A program made the position numbers and the translations under genes. Of a DNA stretch of 64,000 nucleotides, positions 33,434 to 41,929 are shown piece after piece. Within the stretch, counting starts at the first letter, position 1. Each line of letters opens with the position of its first letter. The DNA is from Cnuibacter physcomitrellae. Lineage in GTDB: Bacteria > Actinomycetota > Actinomycetes > Actinomycetales > Microbacteriaceae. The DNA lies in the NCBI RefSeq assembly GCF_014640535.1, contig NZ_BMHD01000001.1, positions 1,056,214 to 1,120,213 on the forward strand, given 5' to 3'. Under the pieces are notes generated by a model, which was given only the letters and a program-made list of their open reading frames with translations, had not been told where the DNA came from and searched no databases.

Positions 33434-34804
33434 CTACTCCTGGAAGCGGAAGTCGGCCCCGAGCTTCTCGAGCTTGTTCACGATGTCGCCGTAGCCGCGG
33501 GCGATGAGCCCGAGGTTCGAGACCACGGACTGCCCCTCGGCGGTGAGCGCCGCGATGAGGTGGCTGAACCCGCCGCGGAGGTCGGGGACGACCATCTCGG
33601 TGCCGTGCAGCTTCGTCGGGCCGGTGATGACCGCGGCCTGCTCGAGCGCGCGGCGCGGCACACGACGGTTGGGGTCGGCCAGACCCTCCTTGTGGATCTC
33701 GATGTTCGCGCCCATCTCGATCAGCGCATCCGTGAAGCCGAAGCGGTTCTCGTACACGGTCTCGTGCACGATCGAGGTGCCGTGGGCCTGCGTCAGCGCC
33801 ACGATGAGCGGCTGCTGCCAGTCGGTCATGAAGCCGGGATGCACATCGGTCTCGACCACGACGGGCTTGAGGTCGCCACCCGGGTGGTAGAAGCGGATGC
33901 CGTCCTCCTCGATGTCGAACGCTCCGCCGATCTTGCGGAACACGTTGAGGAAGGTCATCATCTCGGACTGCTTCGCACCGGCCGTGAAGATCGAGCCCCC
34001 GGTGGCCAGCGCCGCCGATGCCCAGCTGGCGGCCTCGTTGCGGTCGAACAGCGCGCGGTGGTTGTAGCCGCCCAGCGAGTCGACGCCCTCGATGAGGATG
34101 GTGCGGTTGGGCTCGACCGAGATGATCGCGCCCATCTTCTGCAGCACCGCGATGAGGTCCATGATCTCGGGCTCGATGGCGGCGTTCTTCAGCTCGGTCT
34201 CGCCGGGCACGCGCACGCCGGTGAGCAGGACCTGCTCGGTCGCGCCGACGCTCGGGTAGGGCAGCTCGATCTTCGCCGCGTGCAGACCGTTCGGAGCGGT
34301 GATGTCGATGCCGCTCGGCAGCTTGTCGACGATCGCGCCGAACGCGCGCAGCGCATCCAGGTGGAAGTCGATCGGCCGGTCGCCGATGCGGCACCCGCCG
34401 AGGTCGGGGATGAACGCCCGGCCCAGGCGGTGCAGCAGCGGGCCGCAGAACAAGATCGGGATGCGGCTGGAGCCCGAGAGCGCGTCGATCTCGGCGCTGT
34501 CGCCGTGCGACACGTTGGCCGGGTCGAGGACGAGCACGCCGGTGGCGGGGTCGCCGGTGATCTGCACCCCATGCGCCCCGAGCAGGCTCATCACGACGTG
34601 GACGTCGCTGATGTCGGGGACGTCGCGGAGGATGCTCTTCTCGTCGCCGAGGAGCGACGCGACCATCGCCTTGGTCACGAGGTTCTTGGCCCCGCGGACG
34701 TCGATCGAGCCGCGGAGCGGTCGACCGCCTTCGATGACGATGGTGTCGGACTTGAGTCCGACGCGCGCTGCCGCTGCTCGGGCATCCTGGACGAGAGAGT
34801 TCAC
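33434..34804 (-). CDS. murA: UDP-N-acetylglucosamine 1-carboxyvinyltransferase
   Basis: This 456-residue enzyme transfers enolpyruvate from PEP to UDP-GlcNAc, the first committed step of peptidoglycan synthesis. The substrate lysine-asparagine pair is in RGAKNLVTKA, and the loop LGGCRIGDRPIDFHL keeps the reactive cysteine targeted by fosfomycin, replaced by Asp in mycobacteria. The GTG at 34802-34804 has GGTGAAG upstream and gives normal length; a longer frame to 34894 would run into leuD. Confidence 0.95.
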   Translation of the reverse strand: MNSLVQDARAAAARVGLKSDTIVIEGGRPLRGSIDVRGAKNLVTKAMVASLLGDEKSILRDVPDISDVHVVMSLLGAHGVQITGDPATGVLVLDPANVSHGDSAEIDALSGSSRIPILFCGPLLHRLGRAFIPDLGGCRIGDRPIDFHLDALRAFGAIVDKLPSGIDITAPNGLHAAKIELPYPSVGATEQVLLTGVRVPGETELKNAAIEPEIMDLIAVLQKMGAIISVEPNRTILIEGVDSLGGYNHRALFDRNEAASWASAALATGGSIFTAGAKQSEMMTFLNVFRKIGGAFDIEEDGIRFYHPGGDLKPVVVETDVHPGFMTDWQQPLIVALTQAHGTSIVHETVYENRFGFTDALIEMGANIEIHKEGLADPNRRVPRRALEQAAVITGPTKLHGTEMVVPDLRGGFSHLIAALTAEGQSVVSNLGLIARGYGDIVNKLEKLGADFRFQE

Positions 34805-34863
34805 TGCTTCACCTGCACTTGCCTGTTGACGGTCGTGGCGGCCGCCACCAGCGGTGGCGTCCG

Positions 34864-35460
34864 TTATCTCACGGGTAGGGTCTGAGGTCTCCAACCGTCG
34901 CGTCGTCCCTCGAATTCCGTGATCGCCGCCTCATCGCGGAGCGTGAGCCCGATGTCATCCAGACCCTCGAGCAGTCTCCACCGAGTGTAATCGTCGATGT
35001 CGAATCCGACTGTGAAGTCGCCGACCGTGGCGGTCTTCTCGACGAGGTCGACCGTCATCTCAATGCCCGGCTGGGCGTCGATGATCGCCCAGATCCGCTC
35101 GATGTCGGGCTCGTCGACGATCCCCGTGACCAGGCCCTGCTTGCCCGAGTTCCCGCGGAAGATGTCGGCGAACCGGGGGCTGAGCACCACCTTGAAGCCG
35201 TAGTCGCGGAGCGCCCACACGGCGTGCTCGCGGCTCGAGCCCGTGCCGAAGTCGGGGCCGGCCACGAGGATGCTGCCCGCCTTGAACGGCTCCTGGTTGA
35301 GCACGAACTCGGGGTCGTTCCGCCAGGCGGAGAACAGCGCGTCGTCGAAGCCCGTCTTGGTGACGCGCTTGAGGTAGACCGCGGGGATGATCTGGTCGGT
35401 GTCGACGTTCGACCGCTTCAGCGGGACGGCGACTCCGGTGTGCTTCGCGAACGCATCCAT
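34864..35460 (-). CDS. leuD: 3-isopropylmalate dehydratase small subunit
   Basis: This 198-residue swivel subunit pairs with LeuC to isomerise 2-isopropylmalate to 3-isopropylmalate in leucine synthesis. The motifs [14 protein letters not shown] (19-32) and [13 protein letters not shown] (near 72) are diagnostic. It begins two bases after the leuC stop, so the two are co-transcribed and translationally coupled. Confidence 0.97.
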   Translation of the reverse strand: MDAFAKHTGVAVPLKRSNVDTDQIIPAVYLKRVTKTGFDDALFSAWRNDPEFVLNQEPFKAGSILVAGPDFGTGSSREHAVWALRDYGFKVVLSPRFADIFRGNSGKQGLVTGIVDEPDIERIWAIIDAQPGIEMTVDLVEKTATVGDFTVGFDIDDYTRWRLLEGLDDIGLTLRDEAAITEFEGRRDGWRPQTLPVR

Positions 35461-35462
35461 GA

Positions 35463-36911
35463 TCAGGCTCCCACCAGCTCGGCGCTGTCACGCGCATCCT
35501 CGAGATCGCTCGGACTCGACAGCGTGCCGCGGATGGCGGTCGCCGCGGCGACCACCGGCGACACCAGGTGCGTGCGACCGCCCTTGCCCTGCCGGCCCTC
35601 GAAGTTGCGGTTCGACGTGCTCGCGCAGCGCTCCCCCGGAGCCAGCTGATCGGGGTTCATGCCCAGGCACATCGAGCAGCCCGCGAAGCGCCACTCGGCG
35701 CCGAACTCCTCGACGATCTTGTCGATGCCCTCCATCTCGGCCTCGATGCGCACCCGGGCGCTGCCCGGCACGACCATGACGCGGACGCCGTCGGCCTTCT
35801 TGCGGCCCTTGATGATTTCGGCGAACGCGCGGAGGTCCTCGATGCGGGAGTTGGTGCAGGAGCCCATGAAGACGGCGTCGACGCGGACGTCCTTCAGCGG
35901 GGTGCCCGCCTCGAGGTCCATGTACTCCAGCGCCCGCTCGGCGGCGGCGCGCTGGTTGGGGTCGGCGATGTCGGCGGGGTTCGGCACGGTGTCGGAGAGG
36001 CTCACGCCCTGCCCCGGGTTGGTGCCCCACGTCACGAACGGCTCGAGCGCATCCGCGTCGAGGAAGACCTCGGCGTCGTAGACGGCGCCCTCGTCGCTCG
36101 GGAGGGTCTTCCAGTACTCGACCGCCGCATCCCAGTCGGCGCCCTGCGGGGCGTGCGGGCGGCCCTGGACGTAGTCGAACGTCGTCTGGTCGGGAGCGAC
36201 CATCCCCGCGCGGGCACCGGCCTCGATCGACATGTTGCAGATCGTCATGCGCCCCTCCATGGAGAGGCTGCGGATCGCGGAGCCGCGGTACTCGAGCACG
36301 TAGCCCTGCCCGCCGCCGGTGCCGATCTTGGCGATGACGGCGAGGATGATGTCCTTCGCCGTGACGCCCGGCTTGAGCGTGCCCTCGACAGTGATCGCCA
36401 TGGTCTTGAAGGGCTTCAGCGGCAGGGTCTGCGTGGCGAGCACGTGTTCGACCTCGCTCGTGCCGATGCCGAAGGCCATCGCACCGAAGGCGCCGTGCGT
36501 GGAGGTGTGGGAGTCGCCGCAGACCACGGTGATGCCGGGCATCGTCAGGCCCAGCTGCGGGCCCACCACGTGCACGATGCCCTGCTCGACGTCGCCCAGC
36601 GAGTGCAGGCGGATCCCGAACTCCTTGGCGTTCCGGCGCAGCGTCTCGATCTGCGTGCGGCTGGTGTCGTCGGCGATGCGCTGGTCGATGTTCAGCGTGG
36701 GGGTGTTGTGGTCCTCGGTGGCGATCGTGAGGTCGGGGCGGCGGACCGGGCGGCCCTCCGCGCGCAGGCCGTCGAACGCCTGCGGGCTGGTCACCTCGTG
36801 GACGAGGTGGAGGTCGATGTAGATGAGGTCGGGCGTGCCGTCCTCACCCTTCTTCACCAGGTGGGCGTCCCAGACCTTCTCGGCCAGCGTGCGGGGTCGG
36901 CTGTCGTTCAT
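35463..36911 (-). CDS. leuC: 3-isopropylmalate dehydratase large subunit
   Basis: This 482-residue aconitase-family subunit carries the [4Fe-4S] ligands in [11 protein letters not shown] (Cys near 353) and GCSMCLGMN (pair near 415), and the substrate site motif [14 protein letters not shown]. The ATG at 36911 has AGAAGGA about 8 nt upstream. A candidate 15-residue leader peptide with three consecutive Leu codons and a following hairpin lies 66-113 nt upstream, pointing to leucine-dependent attenuation. Confidence 0.97.
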   Translation of the reverse strand: MNDSRPRTLAEKVWDAHLVKKGEDGTPDLIYIDLHLVHEVTSPQAFDGLRAEGRPVRRPDLTIATEDHNTPTLNIDQRIADDTSRTQIETLRRNAKEFGIRLHSLGDVEQGIVHVVGPQLGLTMPGITVVCGDSHTSTHGAFGAMAFGIGTSEVEHVLATQTLPLKPFKTMAITVEGTLKPGVTAKDIILAVIAKIGTGGGQGYVLEYRGSAIRSLSMEGRMTICNMSIEAGARAGMVAPDQTTFDYVQGRPHAPQGADWDAAVEYWKTLPSDEGAVYDAEVFLDADALEPFVTWGTNPGQGVSLSDTVPNPADIADPNQRAAAERALEYMDLEAGTPLKDVRVDAVFMGSCTNSRIEDLRAFAEIIKGRKKADGVRVMVVPGSARVRIEAEMEGIDKIVEEFGAEWRFAGCSMCLGMNPDQLAPGERCASTSNRNFEGRQGKGGRTHLVSPVVAAATAIRGTLSSPSDLEDARDSAELVGA

Positions 36912-36958
36912 TGACTCATCCTTCTAGCGGGTTCTGCGGATTCGGCCACGCGAACACT

Positions 36959-36998
36959 CCGCGACGAGGTGGGCCTTCAGAACGAGGACTCGTCGCGG
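36959..36998 (-). promoter_or_regulatory. Candidate attenuator hairpin upstream of leuC
   Basis: CCGCGACGAG and CTCGTCGCGG (36959-36968 and 36989-36998) form a perfect 10-bp stem with a 20-nt loop. The stem covers the last codons and stop of the candidate leader peptide, so ribosome stalling at the Leu codons would change its folding. An alternative short pairing (ACGAG/CTCGT) exists within the coding part. No U-tract follows. Confidence 0.5.
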
Positions 36999-37024
36999 CA
37001 CTCAAGAAGGAGCCGCCCGAACAC
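36977..37024 (-). CDS. leuL: Candidate leucine leader peptide of leuCD
   Basis: A 15-codon frame starts at the GTG at 37022-37024 and reads MFGRLLLECRDESSF, stopping at TGA 36977-36979. The three consecutive leucine codons are CTC CTT CTT; CTT is rare in this GC-rich genome. The GTG follows TAGAGT (37031-37036) by exactly 6 nt, the same leaderless pattern as many genes here. It lies 66 nt upstream of leuC and overlaps a hairpin. Leader-peptide attenuation of leu genes is known in actinobacteria; this instance is inferred from sequence only. Confidence 0.6.
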   Translation of the reverse strand: MFGRLLLECRDESSF

Positions 37025-37073
37025 CCCTGCACTCTACCACCCTCCTCCCCGCCCCTCGCGTTCTCCGCCCGCC

Positions 37074-37135
37074 GGGGTTTGTCCAGGTTTCCGTCGCGTT
37101 TTCACGATTTCGCAACGGAAACCTGGACAAAGCCC
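37074..37135. repeat. Long hairpin between leuL and the AbiEi-like gene
   Basis: TTTGTCCAGGTTTCCGT (37078-37094) pairs with ACGGAAACCTGGACAAA; the whole stem is 25 bp with two mismatches and a 12-nt loop. It is almost identical in the stem to the hairpin at 38146-38205 but lies between divergent genes, where no terminator is needed. The rest of 37036-37225 holds only the promoter of the plus-strand gene. Confidence 0.7.
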
Positions 37136-37225
37136 GGCTCCCGCACAGGGCGCTTGGGTGGGCACGGATCCCACTGGATCGGCCGGGCCGCCGCGGGACC
37201 GGCGGCGCGCGGCCACACTGGCGCG

Positions 37226-38179
37226 ATGAGACACCGCGCACTTCCGTCCGAGCTCGCCGCTGCCTTCTCCGTACGTGGAGCGCAGGCGCTCGGCGTCGGC
37301 GAAGGGCGCCTGCGGGGGCGCGACCTGGTGCGGCCGTTCTCCGGTGTGCGGATGACCGCCCCGCCGCAGTCGCTCCGCGACCGATGCGTCGCCTACGCGA
37401 CCCGCACGCACCCGGAGCACTTCTTCAGCCACACCACCGCGGCGTACCTCTGGGGTGCCCCGCTTCCCGCGAACGCGACCGCCGCCCTTCACGTCAGCGC
37501 GATCGTGCCCGCCAAGGGGCCGGGACGAGAGGGCATCGAGGGTCATCGGCTGAGCGACAACGAGATAGCCCCCATCGTTCTGCGAGGGCTACGAGTAGCG
37601 GATGCGGCGTCCGCCTTCCTGCAGGCCGCCACTCTGCTGCGGCTCGACGACCTCGTCGCGGTCGGCGACCATCTCATCCTCGAACCGGCGTTCGCTGAGC
37701 CCGGCCGCCCCTTCACGACGATCGACGAGCTCCGCCGTCGCCTCACCGACAGCCGCTCGCACGGGGCCGGTAAGGCTACGAAGGCCGCCGTCCTCCTGCG
37801 GCAGGGTGCGGAGTCGCGCCCCGAGACGCTGGTCCGCTTGGCGATCCGGAGGTTCGGTCTCCCGGAACCCGTACTCGGCAGCGTGCTGCGGACGCCGGCG
37901 GGCGCGTTCGTCGCGCGCCTCGACATGGACTATCCGGCCTTCGGCGTGGCGGTCGAGTACGACGGTGACCAGCACCGGACGAGCACGCAGCAGTACGAGA
38001 AGGACATGGTGCGCCTCGACGCCGTCCGCCGAACCGGCCGCGAGGTGGTCCGCATCCGCAAGTCGGGCCTGGCGAACGACGCGCTCCCCGCCGCGCTGGC
38101 GGTAGCCCGCGCTCTGGCGTCCGCAGGGTGTGCGCCCGCAGCCCGGGCTTTGTCCAGGTTTCCGTCGCGAAATCGCTGA
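37226..38179 (+). CDS. AbiEi-antitoxin-like protein with DUF559/Vsr-type nuclease-like C-terminus
   Basis: This 317-residue protein resembles the actinobacterial family annotated as AbiEi-like antitoxins: an N-terminal region with SHTTAAYLWGAPLP, then VADAASAFLQAATLLRLDDLVAVGD, and a C-terminal segment VEYDGDQHRTSTQQYEKD...REVVRIR resembling the DUF559/very-short-patch-repair endonuclease fold. No cognate AbiEii toxin lies next to it. The ATG at 37226 follows CACACT by 6 nt. The last seven codons run through the left arm of a hairpin and the stop is in its loop. Hairpins with the same stem flank the gene on both sides, suggesting a movable cassette. Confidence 0.65.
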   Translation: MRHRALPSELAAAFSVRGAQALGVGEGRLRGRDLVRPFSGVRMTAPPQSLRDRCVAYATRTHPEHFFSHTTAAYLWGAPLPANATAALHVSAIVPAKGPGREGIEGHRLSDNEIAPIVLRGLRVADAASAFLQAATLLRLDDLVAVGDHLILEPAFAEPGRPFTTIDELRRRLTDSRSHGAGKATKAAVLLRQGAESRPETLVRLAIRRFGLPEPVLGSVLRTPAGAFVARLDMDYPAFGVAVEYDGDQHRTSTQQYEKDMVRLDAVRRTGREVVRIRKSGLANDALPAALAVARALASAGCAPAARALSRFPSRNR

Positions 38180-38205
38180 TTCGCGACGGAAACCTGGACA
38201 AAGCC
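38146..38205. repeat. Perfect 26-bp hairpin at the end of the AbiEi-like gene
   Basis: The arms 38146-38171 and 38180-38205 pair without mismatch around an 8-nt loop that contains the stop codon (38177-38179). It separates the AbiEi-like gene and terC, which converge, and probably terminates both. The stem shares 20 bases with the hairpin at 37074-37135. Confidence 0.8.
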
Positions 38206-38210
38206 GCGCG

Positions 38211-39221
38211 CTACGAGGAGGAGGGGGAGGAGTCCACGGGGGTGCGGGGGCGGCGGGAGTCGGCGCGCATGCGGAGGAGGGAGGCGACGGTGGCGACGGC
38301 CATGGCGCCGACGATGACGGCGAGGCTCGTCCAGGTGCCGATGTCGGGGGCCCACTCGATCGGGTGACCGCCGTTGATGAAGAAGAGCTCGTTCTCGTGC
38401 AGGGCGTGCAGCACGAGCTTCACGCCGATGAAGGCGAGGATGAACGCGATCCCGTACTTGAGGTACACGAGCTTCTCGAGGAGGCCGCCGAGCAGGAAGT
38501 AGAGCTGCCGCAGGCCCATCAGCGCGAACACGTTGGCGGTGAAGACGATGAAGGGGCTCTGCGTGATGCCGAAGATCGCGGGGATCGAGTCGAGCGCGAA
38601 GAGCAGGTCCGTCGACCCGAGGGCGATGAAGACGATGATCATCGGCGTCCACACCCGCTTGCCGCCGAGCGTGGTACGCACCTTGGCCCCGTCGAAGTCG
38701 GGCGAGAGCGCGATGCGCTTGCGGAGGAACCTCACCAGGCCGTTCTCGCCGTCCCCCTCGTCCTCATGCCCGAACGCCTGCCGCCAGGCGGTGAAGAGCA
38801 GGAACGCGCCGAAGATGTAGAAGATCCACGACAGCGTCTCGATGAGCTGCGCACCCACGAGGATGAAGATGCCGCGCAGCACGAGCGCGATGATGATGCC
38901 CACCATCAGCGCCTCCTGCTGGTACCTCTTCGGCACCGAGAAGCGCGACATGATCACGATGAAGACGAACAGGTTGTCGATCGACAGGCTGTACTCCGTC
39001 AGCCAGCCGGCCAGGAACTGCCCCGCGTGCTCCGCATCCCCGAAGATCAGCATGAGACCGGCGAACACCAGGGCGAGCGCGACGTAGAAGACGACCCACA
39101 GGGTCGCCTCCTTCACGCTCGGCACATGCGGTCGCTTGTACGCGAGGAAGAGATCGGCGGCCAGGATCAGCACGAGCGCGATGAGCGAGGCGATCTCGAA
39201 GCCGAGCGGGAGCTGGAGCAC
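38211..39221 (-). CDS. terC: TerC/Alx family membrane protein
   Basis: This 336-residue protein has about nine hydrophobic helices and the two acidic TerC signatures, SIDNLFVF (near 80) and FALDSIPAIF (near 208). TerC/Alx proteins are linked to manganese export and to metallation of exported proteins; the name comes from tellurite resistance. The GTG at 39219-39221 follows AAAGG by 5 nt. A yybP-ykoY riboswitch in its leader indicates control by Mn2+. Confidence 0.93.
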   Translation of the reverse strand: MLQLPLGFEIASLIALVLILAADLFLAYKRPHVPSVKEATLWVVFYVALALVFAGLMLIFGDAEHAGQFLAGWLTEYSLSIDNLFVFIVIMSRFSVPKRYQQEALMVGIIIALVLRGIFILVGAQLIETLSWIFYIFGAFLLFTAWRQAFGHEDEGDGENGLVRFLRKRIALSPDFDGAKVRTTLGGKRVWTPMIIVFIALGSTDLLFALDSIPAIFGITQSPFIVFTANVFALMGLRQLYFLLGGLLEKLVYLKYGIAFILAFIGVKLVLHALHENELFFINGGHPIEWAPDIGTWTSLAVIVGAMAVATVASLLRMRADSRRPRTPVDSSPSSS

Positions 39222-39261
39222 GGGGGCCTTTCGGATGGCGTCGCGCGGGCGCGACGAGGAC

Positions 39262-39379
39262 CGAAAGTCTCTCCCCCGGCTCTGCCGACCACGGTCTGCA
39301 GGCCGTCGCGCCCCCGAGCATCCTTCGGCGGATGCTGTGCTGACGAGGCTCGCGGATGCGGGATACTCCCCTTCTTCCG
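39262..39379 (-). promoter_or_regulatory. yybP-ykoY manganese riboswitch upstream of terC
   Basis: On the minus strand the leader reads CGGAAG, then GGGGAGTATCC (loop L1), CTCGTCAGCAC, and GGGGGAGAGACTTTCG. These are the conserved loop segments of the yybP-ykoY aptamer, in order. The first CGGAAG (39374-39379) can pair with the final CTTTCG (39262-39267) as stem P1. It ends 40 nt before the terC start. This aptamer binds Mn2+ and commonly controls TerC/Alx and Mn exporters. Confidence 0.8.
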
Positions 39380-39416
39380 AGCCACCTTACAGCCCCGGGG
39401 CCGATACCATTCCCTC

Positions 39417-40229
39417 GTGAGCCAGGACGACCGGAACGCCGCCCAGACTTCAGCCGCCAAGCCGAGCGAGACGGATGGTCGCGTCTACCGCGACAGCACG
39501 ACCGCTCGCGCGCTCGGCCTCTTCATCTTCGCCAGCCGGTGGCTCCAGGCCCCGCTCTACTTCGGCCTGATCGTGGCGCAGATCACCTACGTGATCGTGT
39601 TCATGGTCGACCTGTGGCACATCGTCGAGGACAACGTCCTCCACAACTGGGCGAACATCGACGAGACGCAGATCATGCTGGCCGTCCTCGGTCTGATCGA
39701 CGTGGTCATGATCGCGAACCTGCTCATCATGGTGATCATCGGCGGGTACGAGACCTTCGTGTCGAAGATCCGCGTGAACGGACATCCGGACGAACCCGAG
39801 TGGCTCTCGCACGTCAACACGAACCTGCTGAAGGTCAAGCTGGCCGTCTCGATCATCTCGATCTCGTCGATCCACCTGCTGCGGACCTTCATCGAGGTGG
39901 GTGACATCGGCGCGCCCGACCAGGAGTCCGACACGGGAGAGACCTACACCGAGGCGGGCGTGCTCTGGCAGGTGGTCATCCACCTCTCGTTCGTGGTCTC
40001 CGCCATCGCGCTCGCGCTCATCGACCGCTGGTCGCACCACTTCGCGGTGAAGCGGAAGGCCGACGCCGTCGCGCCCGCACCCGTCTCCCCGGCGCCCGCG
40101 GGGATCCCGGTCGGGGTCGGGGCGGGCGGCGGAGCCGCCTCCGGAGACGCCACCACCGGAGCCTCGCTCGTGAGCGCGACCCCGGTGACGGGCTACATCG
40201 TCGACGGCAGGTTCATCCCCTCGGCGTGA
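39417..40229 (+). CDS. TIGR00645/UPF0114 (YqhA-like) membrane protein
   Basis: This 270-residue protein has a YqhA/UPF0114 core (RWLQAPLYFGLIVAQITYVI, then LLIMVIIGGYETFVSK, and KVKLAVSIISISSIHLLRTF) with four membrane helices, followed by an Ala/Pro/Gly-rich tail. Function of the family is unknown. The GTG at 39417 follows TACCAT by 6 nt. It is divergent from terC, and its stop overlaps the padR stop on the other strand by 17 bp. Confidence 0.88.
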   Translation: MSQDDRNAAQTSAAKPSETDGRVYRDSTTARALGLFIFASRWLQAPLYFGLIVAQITYVIVFMVDLWHIVEDNVLHNWANIDETQIMLAVLGLIDVVMIANLLIMVIIGGYETFVSKIRVNGHPDEPEWLSHVNTNLLKVKLAVSIISISSIHLLRTFIEVGDIGAPDQESDTGETYTEAGVLWQVVIHLSFVVSAIALALIDRWSHHFAVKRKADAVAPAPVSPAPAGIPVGVGAGGGAASGDATTGASLVSATPVTGYIVDGRFIPSA

Positions 40230-40845
40230 CGCGGAGGGAGGAGCGCACCTCGACGACGAGGGCGTCGAGACCGCGCTTGAGCGTGCTGACGGTCTCGTCG
40301 GTCAGCTCGCCCCGGCCGGCGGCCGCACGCAGGTCGGCGCGGAGGTCCTGACGGAACTCGGTGATCGCGATCTCGGCGTCGCGCAGCGCGTCGGCCGAGC
40401 GCTGGCGCGCCCGCGCCGCCTCGCCGGCGGCGGTGGCCTCCTCACGACTGCTGCCCTGGCGGGCCTCGCGGGCCGCGGAGGCGAGGTCCGCCTTGAGGCT
40501 GCGCATCGCACGATCGACGCCCGAGCGCACCTCGTCGGCGAGCCGCCTCACCGAGTCGGACAGCTCGGCCTCGATGTCGTCGAGCTCGCCACCGCGGTCG
40601 GCGAGCTCCTGCCGGCCGGCATCGGTGATGGTGTAGACGGTCTTCCGGCCGTCGGCGGTCTTCGTCACCAGCCCCTCCTCCTCGAGCTTGGCCAGACGGG
40701 GGTAGATCGTGCCGGCGCTCGGCGTGTACGTGCCGCCGAAGCGGTCGCTGAGCGCCTGGATGAGCTCGTAGCCGTGCTTCGGCGACTCGTCGAGCAGCCG
40801 CAGCAGGTAGAGCCGCAGGTGGCCGTGGCCGAACACCGGGGTCAC
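40213..40845 (-). CDS. PadR-family transcriptional regulator
   Basis: This 210-residue protein has a PadR winged helix (RLYLLRLLDESPKHGYELIQ, then YTPSAGTIYPRLAKLEEEGLV) and a long, charged, probably coiled-coil C-terminal region. PadR proteins are usually repressors. The GTG at 40843-40845 overlaps the TGA of the DUF4097 gene (GTGA), so regulator and neighbour form one unit. Three GATATATC sites upstream of the pair suggest autoregulation. Confidence 0.92.
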   Translation of the reverse strand: MTPVFGHGHLRLYLLRLLDESPKHGYELIQALSDRFGGTYTPSAGTIYPRLAKLEEEGLVTKTADGRKTVYTITDAGRQELADRGGELDDIEAELSDSVRRLADEVRSGVDRAMRSLKADLASAAREARQGSSREEATAAGEAARARQRSADALRDAEIAITEFRQDLRADLRAAAGRGELTDETVSTLKRGLDALVVEVRSSLRVTPRG

Positions 40846-41762
40846 AGCGACGCCCCCTCGGTGCTCGCGTCCGACGTCGCGGAGTCGGAGTCGGAGTCGG
40901 CGCCGCCGGAGGACCCGGTGGAGGACCCGCCCGTGGACTCCCCCGAGGACGTCTCGTCGGCGGCGGCAGGACGAGACAGCACGGTGATGCTCCCCGACAC
41001 GGAGTTCGCCTTCACGTCGAGCCACTCCCCCTCGAGCGTGCCGGTCGAGCCGTTGTACCCCGAGCCGCGCAGCCCCTTGATGGTGCTGCCGCCCAGCTGC
41101 AGCGTGCCCGACACCGTGTTGATGTTGTAGCGCATGGGCAGTCCGTCGTCGACGCGGACGGTGAGGTCGCCCGACACGGTGTTGTTCTGGAGCTCGTACG
41201 GGTGCCCGGAGAGGTCGACGAACACGGATCCCGAGACGCCGTCGCTCGAGAAGCGGGAGATCCGCCCCGAGGCGGCGATGTCGCCGGACACCGTGTGAGC
41301 GGAGATGCGGCCGACGTGGTCGCGGACCGAGACCTCGCCGGAGACGCTGTTGACCTCGATGTCGCCCTCCAGCGAGTCGAGGACGACGTCGCCGGTGATC
41401 GTGCTGATGCGCGCATCGGAGGTGAGGCCCGAGACGAGCGCCGAGGCGGAGATCACGCCGAACTTCAGCGCGGCGTCGCGGGGCACGAGGATGCTGACGT
41501 CGGCCCGCGCGTTGCCGCGCCAGGACTTGAAGACGTCGATGAAGTTGTCCCACCGCAGCTGCGGGTGGTCGACCTCGAGGCGATCGCCGTCGATGGAGAC
41601 CTTGAGCTCGCGCCCGACGACCGAGTGCACCTCGATGCGGGCCCCCGGCTCGTCATGGGCGAGGATGTCGACCTGACCTCCGATCAGGCTGACCTTGACC
41701 GAGCGCACGAGCTCGACGTCGATGACCCTGGGGCCGTCGAGGAGCCACTTCTCGAGCACCAT
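40842..41762 (-). CDS. DUF4097 family beta-helix protein
   Basis: This 306-residue protein consists of short beta-strand repeats of the DUF4097 type; at least six units contain VSG (NSVSGEV, HTVSGDI, DGVSGSV, NTVSGDL, NTVSGTL, NSVSGSI). A Ser/Gly/Asp-rich tail follows. No signal peptide is visible, so it is probably cytoplasmic. DUF4097 genes commonly pair with PadR regulators in actinobacteria and Firmicutes; function is unknown. The ATG at 41760-41762 follows GGAAGGAGGG and is preferred to an upstream frame that crosses the operators. Confidence 0.85.
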   Translation of the reverse strand: MVLEKWLLDGPRVIDVELVRSVKVSLIGGQVDILAHDEPGARIEVHSVVGRELKVSIDGDRLEVDHPQLRWDNFIDVFKSWRGNARADVSILVPRDAALKFGVISASALVSGLTSDARISTITGDVVLDSLEGDIEVNSVSGEVSVRDHVGRISAHTVSGDIAASGRISRFSSDGVSGSVFVDLSGHPYELQNNTVSGDLTVRVDDGLPMRYNINTVSGTLQLGGSTIKGLRGSGYNGSTGTLEGEWLDVKANSVSGSITVLSRPAAADETSSGESTGGSSTGSSGGADSDSDSATSDASTEGASL

Positions 41763-41784
41763 CTCGCCCTCCTTCCTCGCAATC

Positions 41785-41851
41785 GCGATATATCTCGAAC
41801 GGACGAGAGACACGATATATCTCGAGAGCGATCGAAGTCAAGATATATCGC
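41785..41851 (-). promoter_or_regulatory. Three GATATATC operator copies upstream of DUF4097-padR
   Basis: The self-palindromic octamer GATATATC occurs at 41787-41794, 41814-41821 and 41842-41849, spaced 27 and 28 bp, within 90 bp of the DUF4097 start. A+T-rich octamers are rare in this genome, and PadR proteins typically bind ATAT-type dyads. Binding is inferred. Confidence 0.6.
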
Positions 41852-41929
41852 GACTCGGGAGCGCGAACCGGACGCGAAGAGCGCGCAGAACGGGAAAAGC
41901 GCGAGGAGCGCGAGGAGTCGAGCGGCGCC

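Noticed and set aside
37226-38179. Complete AbiE toxin-antitoxin system
   Set aside because: Only an AbiEi-like protein is present; no nucleotidyltransferase toxin (AbiEii) gene is adjacent.
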